A stretch of 64,000 bases of DNA from Moorena sp. SIOASIH (GTDB taxonomy: Bacteria; Cyanobacteriota; Cyanobacteriia; Cyanobacteriales; Coleofasciculaceae), in contig NZ_JAAHIH010000006.1 in assembly GCF_010671925.1 (NCBI RefSeq), positions 248,001 through 312,000 of the forward strand, in the 5' to 3' direction. Made by a program: the position numbers and the translations under genes. This document shows, piece after piece, positions 42,112 to 51,561 of this stretch. The first letter of the stretch is position 1, and the number at the start of each line of letters is the position of its first letter. Below the pieces are notes generated by a model, which was not told where the DNA came from, did no database searches, and saw only the letters and a program-made list of their open reading frames with translations.

Positions 42112-42705
42112 ATGCTGAAGTTCGCCATTGAATTTAATTATTCTATACCGACTTCTAAAACGTTAGTTGTCGGGACTTTAGGGCCAGCCGGAACGAGTAG
42201 TGAAGAGGCACTTGAATATGTCGTTGAGCAATTACAATTAGAAGAACTTTCAATTACCACGAAGTTATTTGATAACTTTAGCCAATTAAAAGAGGCTTTG
42301 GTGTCAGAAGACGTCAATCTTGCTCTTGTTCCTCATGCTTACCATAACATTAATGACTTTTATATGGAGCCGAGTTTTGAACTGAGCTTCATTTTTATTT
42401 ATCCAACACCTAGTTATGGATTAGCTAAGAAGCCAATCAACCAATTTGACATAAATAAGTGTACGATTTTAACTCATCCAGCTCCCTTACCATTGCTCTC
42501 TTATCTATTGCCAGATTATGAGCAGCAAAAATCCATTAAAGTTAAGTTAGTAGATTCCACTAGTGTAGCGGCAAAAGAGGTCAGTGAAGGATTAGCAGAA
42601 CTGGCAATCACGAATGAAAAAGCGGCTGACAAATACGGCTTAGAGTTTATTAAAACTTATGGTAAAATTAAAATGAGTTGGTCAATTTTCCAAAAAAAAA
42701 TATAA
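42112..42705 (+). CDS. aerD: AerD-like prephenate decarboxylase (BacA homologue)
   Basis: 197 aa. VVGTLGPAGTSSEEALEYVV resembles the opening of prephenate dehydratases (GPxGTxSxxA), and ALVPHAYHNINDFYM and VDSTSVAAKEVSEG align with the same fold. The product lacks the ACT regulatory domain. In bacilysin and aeruginosin pathways such truncated enzymes (BacA, AerD) decarboxylate prephenate without aromatising it, giving a dihydro-hydroxyphenylpyruvate. The next two genes are a bicupin and an SDR, the same order as in bac and aer clusters, which decides the call over a plain prephenate dehydratase. Confidence 0.82.
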   Translation: MLKFAIEFNYSIPTSKTLVVGTLGPAGTSSEEALEYVVEQLQLEELSITTKLFDNFSQLKEALVSEDVNLALVPHAYHNINDFYMEPSFELSFIFIYPTPSYGLAKKPINQFDINKCTILTHPAPLPLLSYLLPDYEQQKSIKVKLVDSTSVAAKEVSEGLAELAITNEKAADKYGLEFIKTYGKIKMSWSIFQKKI

Positions 42706-42775
42706 CTACTTATTAGTCTTGGATTAATCAAACTATCATGACTATACTAAAATTAGTATAACAAATAAAAAAAAT

Positions 42776-43426
42776 ATGTCAGTATTTTTCCCAATCGGTA
42801 AACCGATAAAAGTAAAATCATCTGTAGAGTTATTAGCATTTCAATGTCAGGATACCGTTGTGCAACTGGCTGAGATTTGTCCAGGTGCGACCTTCGATTT
42901 ACACCACCATCAGGAAAGTCAGATGGGTATGGTATTTAATCAAGGTTTAGAAATGAATATAAATGGGGAAAAAGCCATGTTGACTCCCTTGCAGGATGTT
43001 TATGTGGCGGATGCAAATGTTCCCCATGGTTCGGTTAATACGACCTCAGAAACGGTTCGATGTTTTGATGTCAAGCGTCTAATTCCTGAGGGAAACAAAC
43101 AGATAGACGATAATGATAAGTTTCAGAATAAAATTTTTAAACTTGTATCTACTAAAGATGAAGAAACGGGGTTTGATTGTCAGTGGGGAACCGGATCGTG
43201 GTTTGAGCTCAAAATTACTCAAATTCCCCCAGATGGAAAACTACCTGTCAACCAATCAGTTCGTGATAAAATGGGGATTATTCTCAATGGTAAACTGGTG
43301 ATGACTGTTGGAGAAGAAGAGCAAACTTTAGAATACGGAAAAATTTATTACGCACCGACTGAAATTCCCTATCGTGGATACAATAAATCTAACCAAGACG
43401 TTTGTTTAATTGAAATTGGGATCTAA
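42776..43426 (+). CDS. aerE: AerE-like bicupin isomerase (BacB homologue)
   Basis: 216 aa with two cupin barrels. The first has FDLHHHQESQMGMVFNQGLEM and NVPHGSVN (His metal ligands); the second has LPVNQSVRDKMGIILNGKLVM and TEIPYRGYN, with fewer His. BacB is a bicupin that moves the double bond of the dihydro-pyruvate into conjugation. The aer homologue is proposed to act in octahydroindole (Choi) formation. It starts 70 bp after aerD and ends 15 bp before aerF, so the three are clearly co-transcribed. Confidence 0.82.
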   Translation: MSVFFPIGKPIKVKSSVELLAFQCQDTVVQLAEICPGATFDLHHHQESQMGMVFNQGLEMNINGEKAMLTPLQDVYVADANVPHGSVNTTSETVRCFDVKRLIPEGNKQIDDNDKFQNKIFKLVSTKDEETGFDCQWGTGSWFELKITQIPPDGKLPVNQSVRDKMGIILNGKLVMTVGEEEQTLEYGKIYYAPTEIPYRGYNKSNQDVCLIEIGI

Positions 43427-43441
43427 ATTGGAATCTAATCA

Positions 43442-44236
43442 ATGGATTTAGGATTAACTGGAAAAATTGCTTTAGTAACAGGGGCGAGTGCAGGGATTGG
43501 TTATGCTATCGCTGATAGACTCGCTGGGGAAGGATGCAAGTTAATTATTTGTGGTCGAAATCGCGATCGCCTAAAACAAGCTGAACAAGTTTTCCAAACT
43601 GCGGGAATAGAAATGCTTAGCATTTGTGCAGATGTTCAACAACCTAATGATTCTCAAAAGTTAGTGGATTCAGCACTAAGTAAATTTGGTAAAATTGATA
43701 TATTGGTGAACAATTCAGCCGGGGCTAATTTTGCTAAAAATGAGGTAGAAGAAATGTCTGATCAAGATTGGAGGACTGTTTTTGAAGGGAAGTTACTGGG
43801 CTATATTAGAATGACAAATTTGGTGTTACCGACCATGAAAACTCAGAAATGGGGGCGAATTATTAATATTGTCGGGACATCCGGAAAAGAGCCTTCTGGT
43901 ACGCTGATTAAATCAGGAGTTGCTAATGCAGGATTAGTCAATTTCACCAAAGCAGTTGCTAACCAAGTAGCGCGGTATAATATTCTCGTGAATTGTGTAA
44001 ACCCTGGCATCATTGATACACCAAGACATCAAGACTATTTAGAACTATTTTCTAAAATTGGTAATAAAACTGCCGATGAAATTAAAGCAGGAATGGATAA
44101 TAAAATTCCCTTGGGTCGTAGAGGTGAGGCGATGGAAGTTGGTACTTTAGTGGCATTTCTAGCTTCAGAATGTGCTAGCTATATCACCGGAATTTCAATA
44201 GCAGTTGATGGGGGATTATCTGTCGCTGCTTTTTAA
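43442..44236 (+). CDS. aerF: AerF-like short-chain dehydrogenase
   Basis: 264 aa. The Rossmann motif TGASAGIGYAIADRL and NNSAGANF are intact. In the active-site block (NIVGTSGKEPSGTLIKSGVANAGLVNFTK) the usual YxxxK is absent: by my alignment Ser replaces Tyr and Asn replaces Lys. A subset of SDRs with a 'KEP...SN' pattern shares this, so it is not necessarily dead, but chemistry may differ from ketone reduction by the standard dyad. By position it corresponds to AerF of aeruginosin clusters (Choi maturation). A second SDR with a normal YxxxK lies at 51562. Confidence 0.78.
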   Translation: MDLGLTGKIALVTGASAGIGYAIADRLAGEGCKLIICGRNRDRLKQAEQVFQTAGIEMLSICADVQQPNDSQKLVDSALSKFGKIDILVNNSAGANFAKNEVEEMSDQDWRTVFEGKLLGYIRMTNLVLPTMKTQKWGRIINIVGTSGKEPSGTLIKSGVANAGLVNFTKAVANQVARYNILVNCVNPGIIDTPRHQDYLELFSKIGNKTADEIKAGMDNKIPLGRRGEAMEVGTLVAFLASECASYITGISIAVDGGLSVAAF

Positions 44237-44272
44237 TATAAAAATATTTAATTAATAAATAAATACCCAAAA

Positions 44273-47200
44273 ATGGTTGTTGCGCAAAATAAAATTAAAG
44301 ATATTGAAGCAATGTATCCCCTTTCATCGACGCAAAAAGGGATATTATTTCAGACACTGTATCACCCTGAATATCGGTTATATTTCGACCAATTTAAGTT
44401 TACGATTCACGGAAATCTGAATCCGAAGGTCTTTGAACAGGCTTGGGTGAGACTTGTAGAACGACACCCAGTTTTGCGAACATTATTTGTTTGGAAAAAC
44501 CGTAAGCACCCTGTTCAAGTTGTACGTAAAACAGTCAAGCTAACCTGGATTTATCATGACTGGCAAACCCTATCTCCTGAAGCCCAAAAAGCCAGGATGG
44601 ATGCTTTTATAGACAGTGATCGACAACAAGGGGCTGAACTTGGGAAAGCACCCTTAATGCGATGTGCTCTGATGCAGGTAGCCGAAGAAAAGTACGAATT
44701 TGTATGGAGTTTTCATCACATTATTTTAGATGGTTGGAGTTGGCCAACTTTACTGAAGGATGTCTGGGCATTTTATGATTCGATTAAGAACAATTCCCCC
44801 TTATCCTTAACTCCATCTCGCCCCTATCGGGATTATATTACTTGGTTACAGCAACAAGACCTGTCTGAAGCTGAGACATTTTGGCGAAAAATCCTGGAAG
44901 GGTTAACGGCATCAACTCCTTTAGTAGTTGATAATTACAGCAAAGATCAATTGGCACAGACCCAAACCTGTTTAATGGGGCTTCGTGATCTCTCAACAGA
45001 AGCAACCGCGCGTTTAAAGTCTTTTGCCCAACAAAATCATCTCACTCTCTCCACTTTAGTGCAAGCAGCTTGGGCTTTGCTACTAAGTCGCTATAGTCGG
45101 GAGTCAGATGTGGTTTTTGGGGTGACCGTATCGGGTCGTCCTCCTGAATTAGCTGGTGTAGAATCGATGGTGGGGTTATTCATTAATACTCTGCCTGCAC
45201 GGATAACAATTTCCGACACAACCGATACCCAGTCTTGGCTTGAGGAGCTACAACAACAGCATATCGAACGGGAACAGTATTCCTATACCCCCTTGGTGGA
45301 TATTCAAAGTTGGAGTGATATTCCTGCGGGACAACAACTGTTTGACAGTATTGTTGTGTTTGAAAACTATCCTACTACGGAGCGAAAACTACCGGATAAT
45401 TTGTACATCACCGATCTTCAAGATATCGGACTGACAAACTATCCCCTCACAATTGTAGCAATTCCAGGGGAACAGCTGAGTTTAAGAATTAAATACAATG
45501 GCGATCGCTTTGATGCAGACACCATTGACCGAATGTTGGGACATCTAGAAACGTTGCTGGTGGGAATGGTGACCTATCCAGCAGTCAACCCGACAGAATT
45601 ACCGATTCTGACTGAATCTGAGCAACAATTGCTCTTAGTGCAGTGGAATCAAACCGAGAGTTCACAACCAATTACAGGCTGCATTCATCAGCTATTCCAG
45701 CAACAGGCAGAACACAATCCCCATGCCACTGCTGTCGTTTATGCAGATCAATACTTCACTTATCAACAATTAAACCAAAAAGCCAATCAGTTAGCCCATT
45801 ATCTGCAAGATTTGGGGGTGAAACCGGATGTCCCTGTTGGCATTTGCTGCGAACGTTCTCTAGAAGTGGCAATTGCTATCCTGGCTGTCTTGAAAGCTGG
45901 GGGGACTTGCGTTCCCCTCGATCCTAACTATCCCCCAGAACGTTTGGCTTTGATGCTAGCAGATAGTCAACCCCCTGTGGTGTTAACCCAGTCAACGGTT
46001 AATTTTCAGGCAAATTACCCCTGTCATCTCCTCACCTTAGATCAGGAATGGGACAAAATTGGATCACAATCTGATCTTAATCCTGATAGTAGAGTCAAAC
46101 CCGAAGATTTAGCCTATATTATCTACACCTCTGGCTCAACGGGAACCCCGAAAGGTGTTGCGGTTCCTCATCGCTCCTTGATCAACTTAATTGAACACCA
46201 TCAAGGGGAAATGGCAACAGCTGTTGGGGTTTTGCAGTTCGCTTCCCTCAGTTTTGATGTAAGTTATCACGAAATTGTTGCAGCTTGGGCGTTTGGGGGA
46301 ACGCTCTATCTTTCCTCAGAAGCCGAACGCAAAGATATTGATAAACTCATTCAGCTTTTAGCAAATCATCCCATCGCAAAGGTTATTCTTCCGGTTGTAT
46401 TGTGGCAACAAATTGCCGAAATATACGGCACACAAACCCATCTATTTGCTAATCTTCGAGAAGCAATTGCTTGCGGGGAACAGTTGCAAATTACTCAACC
46501 GATGGTCGAAATGTTCAAGGGTTTGCCCCATTGTACCCTCTACAACTTTTATGGCCCTTCGGAAGCGGATTTGGTGACAGCCTATCGGTTTAGCGATCGC
46601 CCAGAAAGCTGGCCAGTCTATCCCCCCATAGGCAAAGCGGCTGTTAACGTCAACGTTTACATATTAGATAGCAAACTGCAACCCGTTCCCATTGGTATTC
46701 CCGGAGAACTTTACGTTAGTGGCGGCGGTTTGGCGAGAGGTTATTTCAACCGTCCCGAAATCACAGCCGAGAAGTTCATTGCTAATCCTTTCAGTGTGGA
46801 TGCCAACTCTCGCCTTTATAAAACAGGAGATTTAGCCCGTTATTTACCTGATGGTAACATTGAGTTTTTAGGACGAATTGATTCTCTAGTTAAAGTTCGA
46901 GGTTTTCGGGTTGAACTCGGAGAAGTCGAAGCGGCTTTGAGTAAACATCCTCAAGTCAGTCAAGCTGTGGCTCAGGTTTTTGGAGAAAGTGCCAGAGAAA
47001 AGTATTTGGTTGCTTACTTTATTCCTCAACAAAAACAAACGGTAACGGTCGAAGCGTTACGGCGGTTTCTGCAAGCCCAGTTACCTGATTATATGATGCC
47101 ATCAGTCTTTGTGGAGATGGAGTCTTTTGAGCTGACACCGAATGGTAAGGTTAACCGTCGTGCCTTGAGGGAACCCACCACAATGCGACCTTCACTGGGA

Positions 47201-49138
47201 CAAGCCTTTGTGGCACCGCGCACCCCCACAGAAGAGATTTTAGCAGGGATCTGGCAGGATGTACTCGGTTTAGAACGGGTTGGGATTCACGACAACTTCT
47301 TTGACTTGGGAGGACATTCCTTGCGGGCAATGGAGGCGATCGCTCTTAGTCGGAAAGCACTCCAAGGGGAATTATCAATACAGGATTTCTTTGGAGCGCC
47401 AACCATTGCGGAAATTGCCCAACACCTAGAAACAGCAAGTCATCAGTCACTCCATCTAGATAAACCCCCGCTGCAACCTAGACCTGTACAATCAGGCAGG
47501 GAGCCAATTTCTTATACACAGCAAGAATTTTGGTTTTTTGAGCAGTTATATCCAGGTAATCAACTTTACCATCTGCACTTAGTCTATCATCTCACCGGAA
47601 GACTCAATGTCACAGCCTTGGAGCAAAGTCTACGAGAAATTGTCCGGCGGCATGAAACCTTGCGGAGTAGCTTTGCCTGTGTGAATGGGGAAGTAATCTA
47701 TGCGATCGCACCAGAGCCAGTCTATAGTTTCTCAGTTGTCGATTTGCGAGAATTACCGCCACAGGAGCGGGAACCTGAAGCCAAACAACAAGCTAATGCC
47801 GCCATTCAACACCCCTTTGATTTTACCCAAGGGCCGTTTCTGCGGAGTCAACTCTGGCAACTGGATGAAACAGAGTATGTATTTTTAATTGCGACCCATC
47901 ATATTGTCGCTGATGGCTGGTCATTTGGCATCTTGCTGCAAGAGTTGTCTACTCTCTATACTGTTTTCTGTGAAGGTCAGTCTTCGACCTTATCAGAGTT
48001 ACCCTTACAGTATGCTGATTTTGCAGCTTGGCAGCGACAATGGCTACAAGGGCAAGGGTTGGCAGATCAACTGACTTTTTGGAAACAGCACCTCGGTGTG
48101 ACACCACCAGTGATCCAACTACCCACAGACTATCCTCGTCCGCCTCGTCGCACATTCACCGGAAGTGGGGAAACGGTGAAGTTTTCATCAGCTTTGGTCA
48201 CTAAGCTCAAGAGACTCTGTCAAACCGAAGGCGTTACCTTGTACATGGCTGTATTGGCAGCTTTCAAAAGCCTATTATTTTTCTATACAGGTCAGGAAGA
48301 TATTATTGTTAGTAGTCCCATTGCCAACCGGACGCAATCCGAAATTAGGGAAGCGATTGGTTTTTTCGTTCACTTGTTACCCTTGCGAACGCATTTTAAG
48401 GGAAACCCCAGTTTCCGAACGTTGCTGCGTCAAGTGCGTTCGGGAGTTATCGACGTCTACGCCCATCAGGAGATGCCCTTTATTAAGCTGGTGGAAGGAC
48501 TCCAACCTGTTCGAGATCGTCACTATACCCTACTGACTCAAGTCATGTTTGTCTTGCTCAATTTACCAGAACAAGAGTTAAGTTTAACGAATCTAACAGT
48601 TCAACCTTTAGAGCTGGAAAAAAGTGATGGGCGAGATATTGCAGAATTTGATTTGAATCTATATCTGACAGAAACTTCCGCAGGAATTGAAGGCAGTTTA
48701 TTCTATCGAACAGATTTGTTTGCCGCTACAACCATTACCAAAATGGTTAAGCAATTCCAGGTGTTGTTAGAATCTGTCGTGACTGATCCGGATCGGACTT
48801 TGGTACAACTGCGCTCATTTATAGAACAAACAACTGAACCCATACCCCAGTCTAAAGTTGCTACTGAAGAATCCCTGGAATCTAAACCTTGGGGAGAGCC
48901 GACAAATCCTACAGAAGTTACCTTACTCAAGATATGGCAAGGGGTATTAGGACTCGAAACAATTAGTACAAACGACAACTTCTTTGAGTTGGGAGGATAT
49001 TCAACCCAACTCCTACAAGTGGTGGCAAAAATTCAAGACATCTATTCAGTAGAGATTCCAATTGCCACACTATTTGAGTATCCCACGATTGCTGAGATGG
49101 CGAATGTAATCATGGACTTGAGATTAGGATCTGTTTAA
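44273..49138 (+). CDS. aerG: AerG-like NRPS: C-A-PCP-C-PCP
   Basis: 1621 aa. Domains by approximate residue: condensation 10-430 (SFHHIILDGWSW, His about 147); adenylation 455-955 (YTSGSTGTPKGV about 617; NFYGPSEADLV); PCP 970-1040 (DLGGHS, Ser 1016); second condensation 1060-1500 (THHIVADGWSF, about 1208); second PCP 1540-1615 (ELGGYS, Ser 1577). There is no second A domain, no thioesterase and no reductase. My hand-read A code is D-V-H-I-I-C-F-L-V, unlike common amino-acid codes and consistent with an unusual residue such as Choi. AerG synthetases add Choi and then join a C-terminal amine, which the C-PCP tail may serve. Motifs are intact. Confidence 0.92.
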   Translation: MVVAQNKIKDIEAMYPLSSTQKGILFQTLYHPEYRLYFDQFKFTIHGNLNPKVFEQAWVRLVERHPVLRTLFVWKNRKHPVQVVRKTVKLTWIYHDWQTLSPEAQKARMDAFIDSDRQQGAELGKAPLMRCALMQVAEEKYEFVWSFHHIILDGWSWPTLLKDVWAFYDSIKNNSPLSLTPSRPYRDYITWLQQQDLSEAETFWRKILEGLTASTPLVVDNYSKDQLAQTQTCLMGLRDLSTEATARLKSFAQQNHLTLSTLVQAAWALLLSRYSRESDVVFGVTVSGRPPELAGVESMVGLFINTLPARITISDTTDTQSWLEELQQQHIEREQYSYTPLVDIQSWSDIPAGQQLFDSIVVFENYPTTERKLPDNLYITDLQDIGLTNYPLTIVAIPGEQLSLRIKYNGDRFDADTIDRMLGHLETLLVGMVTYPAVNPTELPILTESEQQLLLVQWNQTESSQPITGCIHQLFQQQAEHNPHATAVVYADQYFTYQQLNQKANQLAHYLQDLGVKPDVPVGICCERSLEVAIAILAVLKAGGTCVPLDPNYPPERLALMLADSQPPVVLTQSTVNFQANYPCHLLTLDQEWDKIGSQSDLNPDSRVKPEDLAYIIYTSGSTGTPKGVAVPHRSLINLIEHHQGEMATAVGVLQFASLSFDVSYHEIVAAWAFGGTLYLSSEAERKDIDKLIQLLANHPIAKVILPVVLWQQIAEIYGTQTHLFANLREAIACGEQLQITQPMVEMFKGLPHCTLYNFYGPSEADLVTAYRFSDRPESWPVYPPIGKAAVNVNVYILDSKLQPVPIGIPGELYVSGGGLARGYFNRPEITAEKFIANPFSVDANSRLYKTGDLARYLPDGNIEFLGRIDSLVKVRGFRVELGEVEAALSKHPQVSQAVAQVFGESAREKYLVAYFIPQQKQTVTVEALRRFLQAQLPDYMMPSVFVEMESFELTPNGKVNRRALREPTTMRPSLGQAFVAPRTPTEEILAGIWQDVLGLERVGIHDNFFDLGGHSLRAMEAIALSRKALQGELSIQDFFGAPTIAEIAQHLETASHQSLHLDKPPLQPRPVQSGREPISYTQQEFWFFEQLYPGNQLYHLHLVYHLTGRLNVTALEQSLREIVRRHETLRSSFACVNGEVIYAIAPEPVYSFSVVDLRELPPQEREPEAKQQANAAIQHPFDFTQGPFLRSQLWQLDETEYVFLIATHHIVADGWSFGILLQELSTLYTVFCEGQSSTLSELPLQYADFAAWQRQWLQGQGLADQLTFWKQHLGVTPPVIQLPTDYPRPPRRTFTGSGETVKFSSALVTKLKRLCQTEGVTLYMAVLAAFKSLLFFYTGQEDIIVSSPIANRTQSEIREAIGFFVHLLPLRTHFKGNPSFRTLLRQVRSGVIDVYAHQEMPFIKLVEGLQPVRDRHYTLLTQVMFVLLNLPEQELSLTNLTVQPLELEKSDGRDIAEFDLNLYLTETSAGIEGSLFYRTDLFAATTITKMVKQFQVLLESVVTDPDRTLVQLRSFIEQTTEPIPQSKVATEESLESKPWGEPTNPTEVTLLKIWQGVLGLETISTNDNFFELGGYSTQLLQVVAKIQDIYSVEIPIATLFEYPTIAEMANVIMDLRLGSV

Positions 49139-49186
49139 ACCACCTCAAAAAGTGAGATACTCCTTGGGTTTCCTATTGTTATAGTT

Positions 49187-50980
49187 ATGAAAAGATTAAC
49201 TGCCCTAACTCAACATAGGTATCATCGATATAGGATATTCATCTGTTTTATCCTGGCAATTGCCCTGGTTAGTTGTCTTCAACCACGTTTGCTTCACAAA
49301 CCAGCACTAGGGTCTCAAATCATTGTTAGTAGTTCTGTAGAACCTAATACCTTTAATCCTCAACTCATGGAAGAAGGAGCGGGAATTTTAACTTACTTGT
49401 ACGAAGGATTGGTACGAGAAAATGAGCGGGGTGATATTGAACCAGCACTGGCTGAATCCTGGGAATTTTCTAGGGATCGACGGAAAATTATGTTTACCCT
49501 CCGAAAAGGACTAAAGTGGTCAGATGGCAAACCCCTCACAGCAAATGATGTTGTATTTACCTATGATGATATTTACAAAAATCCTGAAATTAATGCCTAT
49601 GCTAGGGATTTTTTAAAAATTGGTAAAAATCGGGAATTTCCCACCGTTAAGAAGCTGGATGATTGGCGTGTTGAGTTTACCCTACCTGAACCCTTTTCTC
49701 CCTTTTTGCGGATCACTCGCATGGAAATATTACCTGCCCACGTATTGCAATCATTGATTCACAAAAAAGACCCTGGGGGTAGGCTTTTATTTCTCTCTGC
49801 CTGGAGTACAGATACACCCCCAGAACAAATTATTAGTAACGGTCCTTATCAATTAGAATCCTATATTCCCGGCGAACGAATAACCTTTAGAAAAAATCCC
49901 CACTACTGGCGTAAAGATGATCAGGGTAACCCTCAGCCTTATATTCAGCGAATTATTCAGCAAACGGTTTCTAATGATGACACAGCATTAATTCAATTTC
50001 GGGCTGGAGTGCTAGATTTTATTAAAGTCAATATCGATTCTTTTTATTTGTTAAAAAAAGAGGAAAATAAAGGTAATTTTACGATTTACAATGGAGGAAA
50101 GCAAACAACAACAACAGTGATAACGTTTAACTTAAATACGGGAAAGCGTCATGGTAAACCTCTAGTAGACCCGATTAAATCCCGTTGGTTTAATACTGTT
50201 GAATTCCGCCAGGCTATTGCTTATAGCATTAATCGCCAGCGTCTACTTAACACGCTATTTAAAGGGTTAGGGGCACTCCAAAATTCTCCCATTGCCGAGC
50301 AAAGTCCTTACTATCTTTCTCCGGAAGCAGGCTTGCCAGTCTATGACTATAATATTGATCAGGCAAAAGCCTTGTTGATTCAGGCAGGGTTTCAATATAA
50401 TTCTCAAGGTCAGTTATTGGATTCAGCCAGCAATAGAGTGGAATTTACCCTTACCTATAATGTAGCTCATCGAACTTTACAGAATATGGCTCCCTTGATT
50501 CAGCAGGATTTAAAAAAAATTGGAATTAAAGTTAATTTACATCCGATTGCGGTAACATTAGTTGTAGACAAATTAATGAATACGATGGATTGGGAGTGCC
50601 AAATATTTAACGGCTTTCCGATGGCAATAGAACCCCATGATACTATTAACTTTTGGTCTACAGAGAGTAATTGGCATTTTTTTAATCGCCAGCCACAAGG
50701 CCAACAAACACCAGTAACAGGACGTTTAGTCCCTGGTTGGGAGCAAAAAATTACCGATCTCTATCTAGAAGGAAGCACAACTTGGGATGAAACCAAGCGT
50801 AAGCAGATTTATGCAACCACTCAAAAACTTAGCCAGGAGTATTTACCATTTATTTATCTCGTCAACTCATTATCAATGGTAGCAGTGCGAGATCAAATTC
50901 AAGGAGTGAAACACTCTGCTCTACAAAGTCCGTTTTGGAATGTCAATGAACTAAAATTGGATAATGCTAATAATTTGTGA
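49187..50980 (+). CDS. Peptide-type ABC substrate-binding lipoprotein (SBP_bac_5)
   Basis: 597 aa. The N-terminal signal has a lipobox (FILAIALVSC, Cys about 30), so it should be a lipoprotein outside the inner membrane. Family 5 solute-binding motifs follow: NPQLMEEGAGILTYLYEGLVR, GLKWSDGKPLTANDVVFTYDDI, NGPYQLESY and RQAIAYSINRQRLL. Such proteins bind oligopeptides or dipeptides for an ABC importer. It begins 48 bp after aerG, so it is part of the operon, yet no permease or ATPase genes accompany it. It might bind the peptide product or a peptide precursor. Confidence 0.9.
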   Translation: MKRLTALTQHRYHRYRIFICFILAIALVSCLQPRLLHKPALGSQIIVSSSVEPNTFNPQLMEEGAGILTYLYEGLVRENERGDIEPALAESWEFSRDRRKIMFTLRKGLKWSDGKPLTANDVVFTYDDIYKNPEINAYARDFLKIGKNREFPTVKKLDDWRVEFTLPEPFSPFLRITRMEILPAHVLQSLIHKKDPGGRLLFLSAWSTDTPPEQIISNGPYQLESYIPGERITFRKNPHYWRKDDQGNPQPYIQRIIQQTVSNDDTALIQFRAGVLDFIKVNIDSFYLLKKEENKGNFTIYNGGKQTTTTVITFNLNTGKRHGKPLVDPIKSRWFNTVEFRQAIAYSINRQRLLNTLFKGLGALQNSPIAEQSPYYLSPEAGLPVYDYNIDQAKALLIQAGFQYNSQGQLLDSASNRVEFTLTYNVAHRTLQNMAPLIQQDLKKIGIKVNLHPIAVTLVVDKLMNTMDWECQIFNGFPMAIEPHDTINFWSTESNWHFFNRQPQGQQTPVTGRLVPGWEQKITDLYLEGSTTWDETKRKQIYATTQKLSQEYLPFIYLVNSLSMVAVRDQIQGVKHSALQSPFWNVNELKLDNANNL

Positions 50981-51561
50981 ATTTTAGGGAATTGGTGAAT
51001 CAAGGAATGACTAAGAGGTTGTCTGAGAAGTCTCATTTGCTACATCCAAGCCCCCTAAATCCCCATCTGTAAAAAAGCGAAGCATCCGCTAATTCCCCCC
51101 AGAATTGGGGGGTTAGGGGGGCTCACAGGGGTAGGTTTTTTACATTTGGGTAAAACATAGGACAAGCCAGAGGGAGAGGAAAAGAAAAACAACGAACAAA
51201 TGATGATTTTTAACGACAAATTAAGTATATTGTCTTGATGCAATAGCGAGTGGGGGAAACCCCCAAGACCGCGCTGCATCGCTTGTCTGTACCCCCACAC
51301 CCCACACCCCACGCCCCACACCCCACACCTGACGTCTTTGTAAAAAACATACCCTTGAAAGGGTTAGGGGGGCGGGGGACTTTTAGAAGCCAATTGACTC
51401 TTGTTCCCCCCAAAGTTGGGGGGCTAGGGGGGCAAAATTCAGTATAAAAAAACTTTTCAGATATCCTCTAAAATTGGGGTGGGTATCCTGCCCATAGTAG
51501 ACTCAGATCTACTATGATTTAGAGAAGGTTTAGTGCTATAGCTCAAGAAAGAAAAGCAATT
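50981..51561. repeat. Intergenic region with C-rich and G-rich dispersed repeats
   Basis: Contains 'ccccccagaattggggggtt' (about 51095) and the related 'ccccccaaagttggggggct' (about 51404), plus a 'ccccacacccca' cluster (51293-51328). A 'gggggaaacccccaagaccgc' unit is shared with the block near 600-660. No gene is seen. The end of this region probably holds the promoter of the SDR at 51562. Confidence 0.6.

Noticed and set aside
42112..42705. Primary-metabolism prephenate dehydratase (pheA)
   Set aside because: It lacks an ACT domain and is followed by a bicupin and an SDR within one operon, as in bac/aer pathways.
30055..49138. Thioesterase, reductase or halogenase domain in the cluster
   Set aside because: Looked for GxSxG thioesterase, NAD-binding reductase and FAD-halogenase motifs; none found in either synthetase or adjacent genes.
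51055..51447. Frames in the C-rich and G-rich repeats
   Set aside because: Both strands are open only because of repeat composition.
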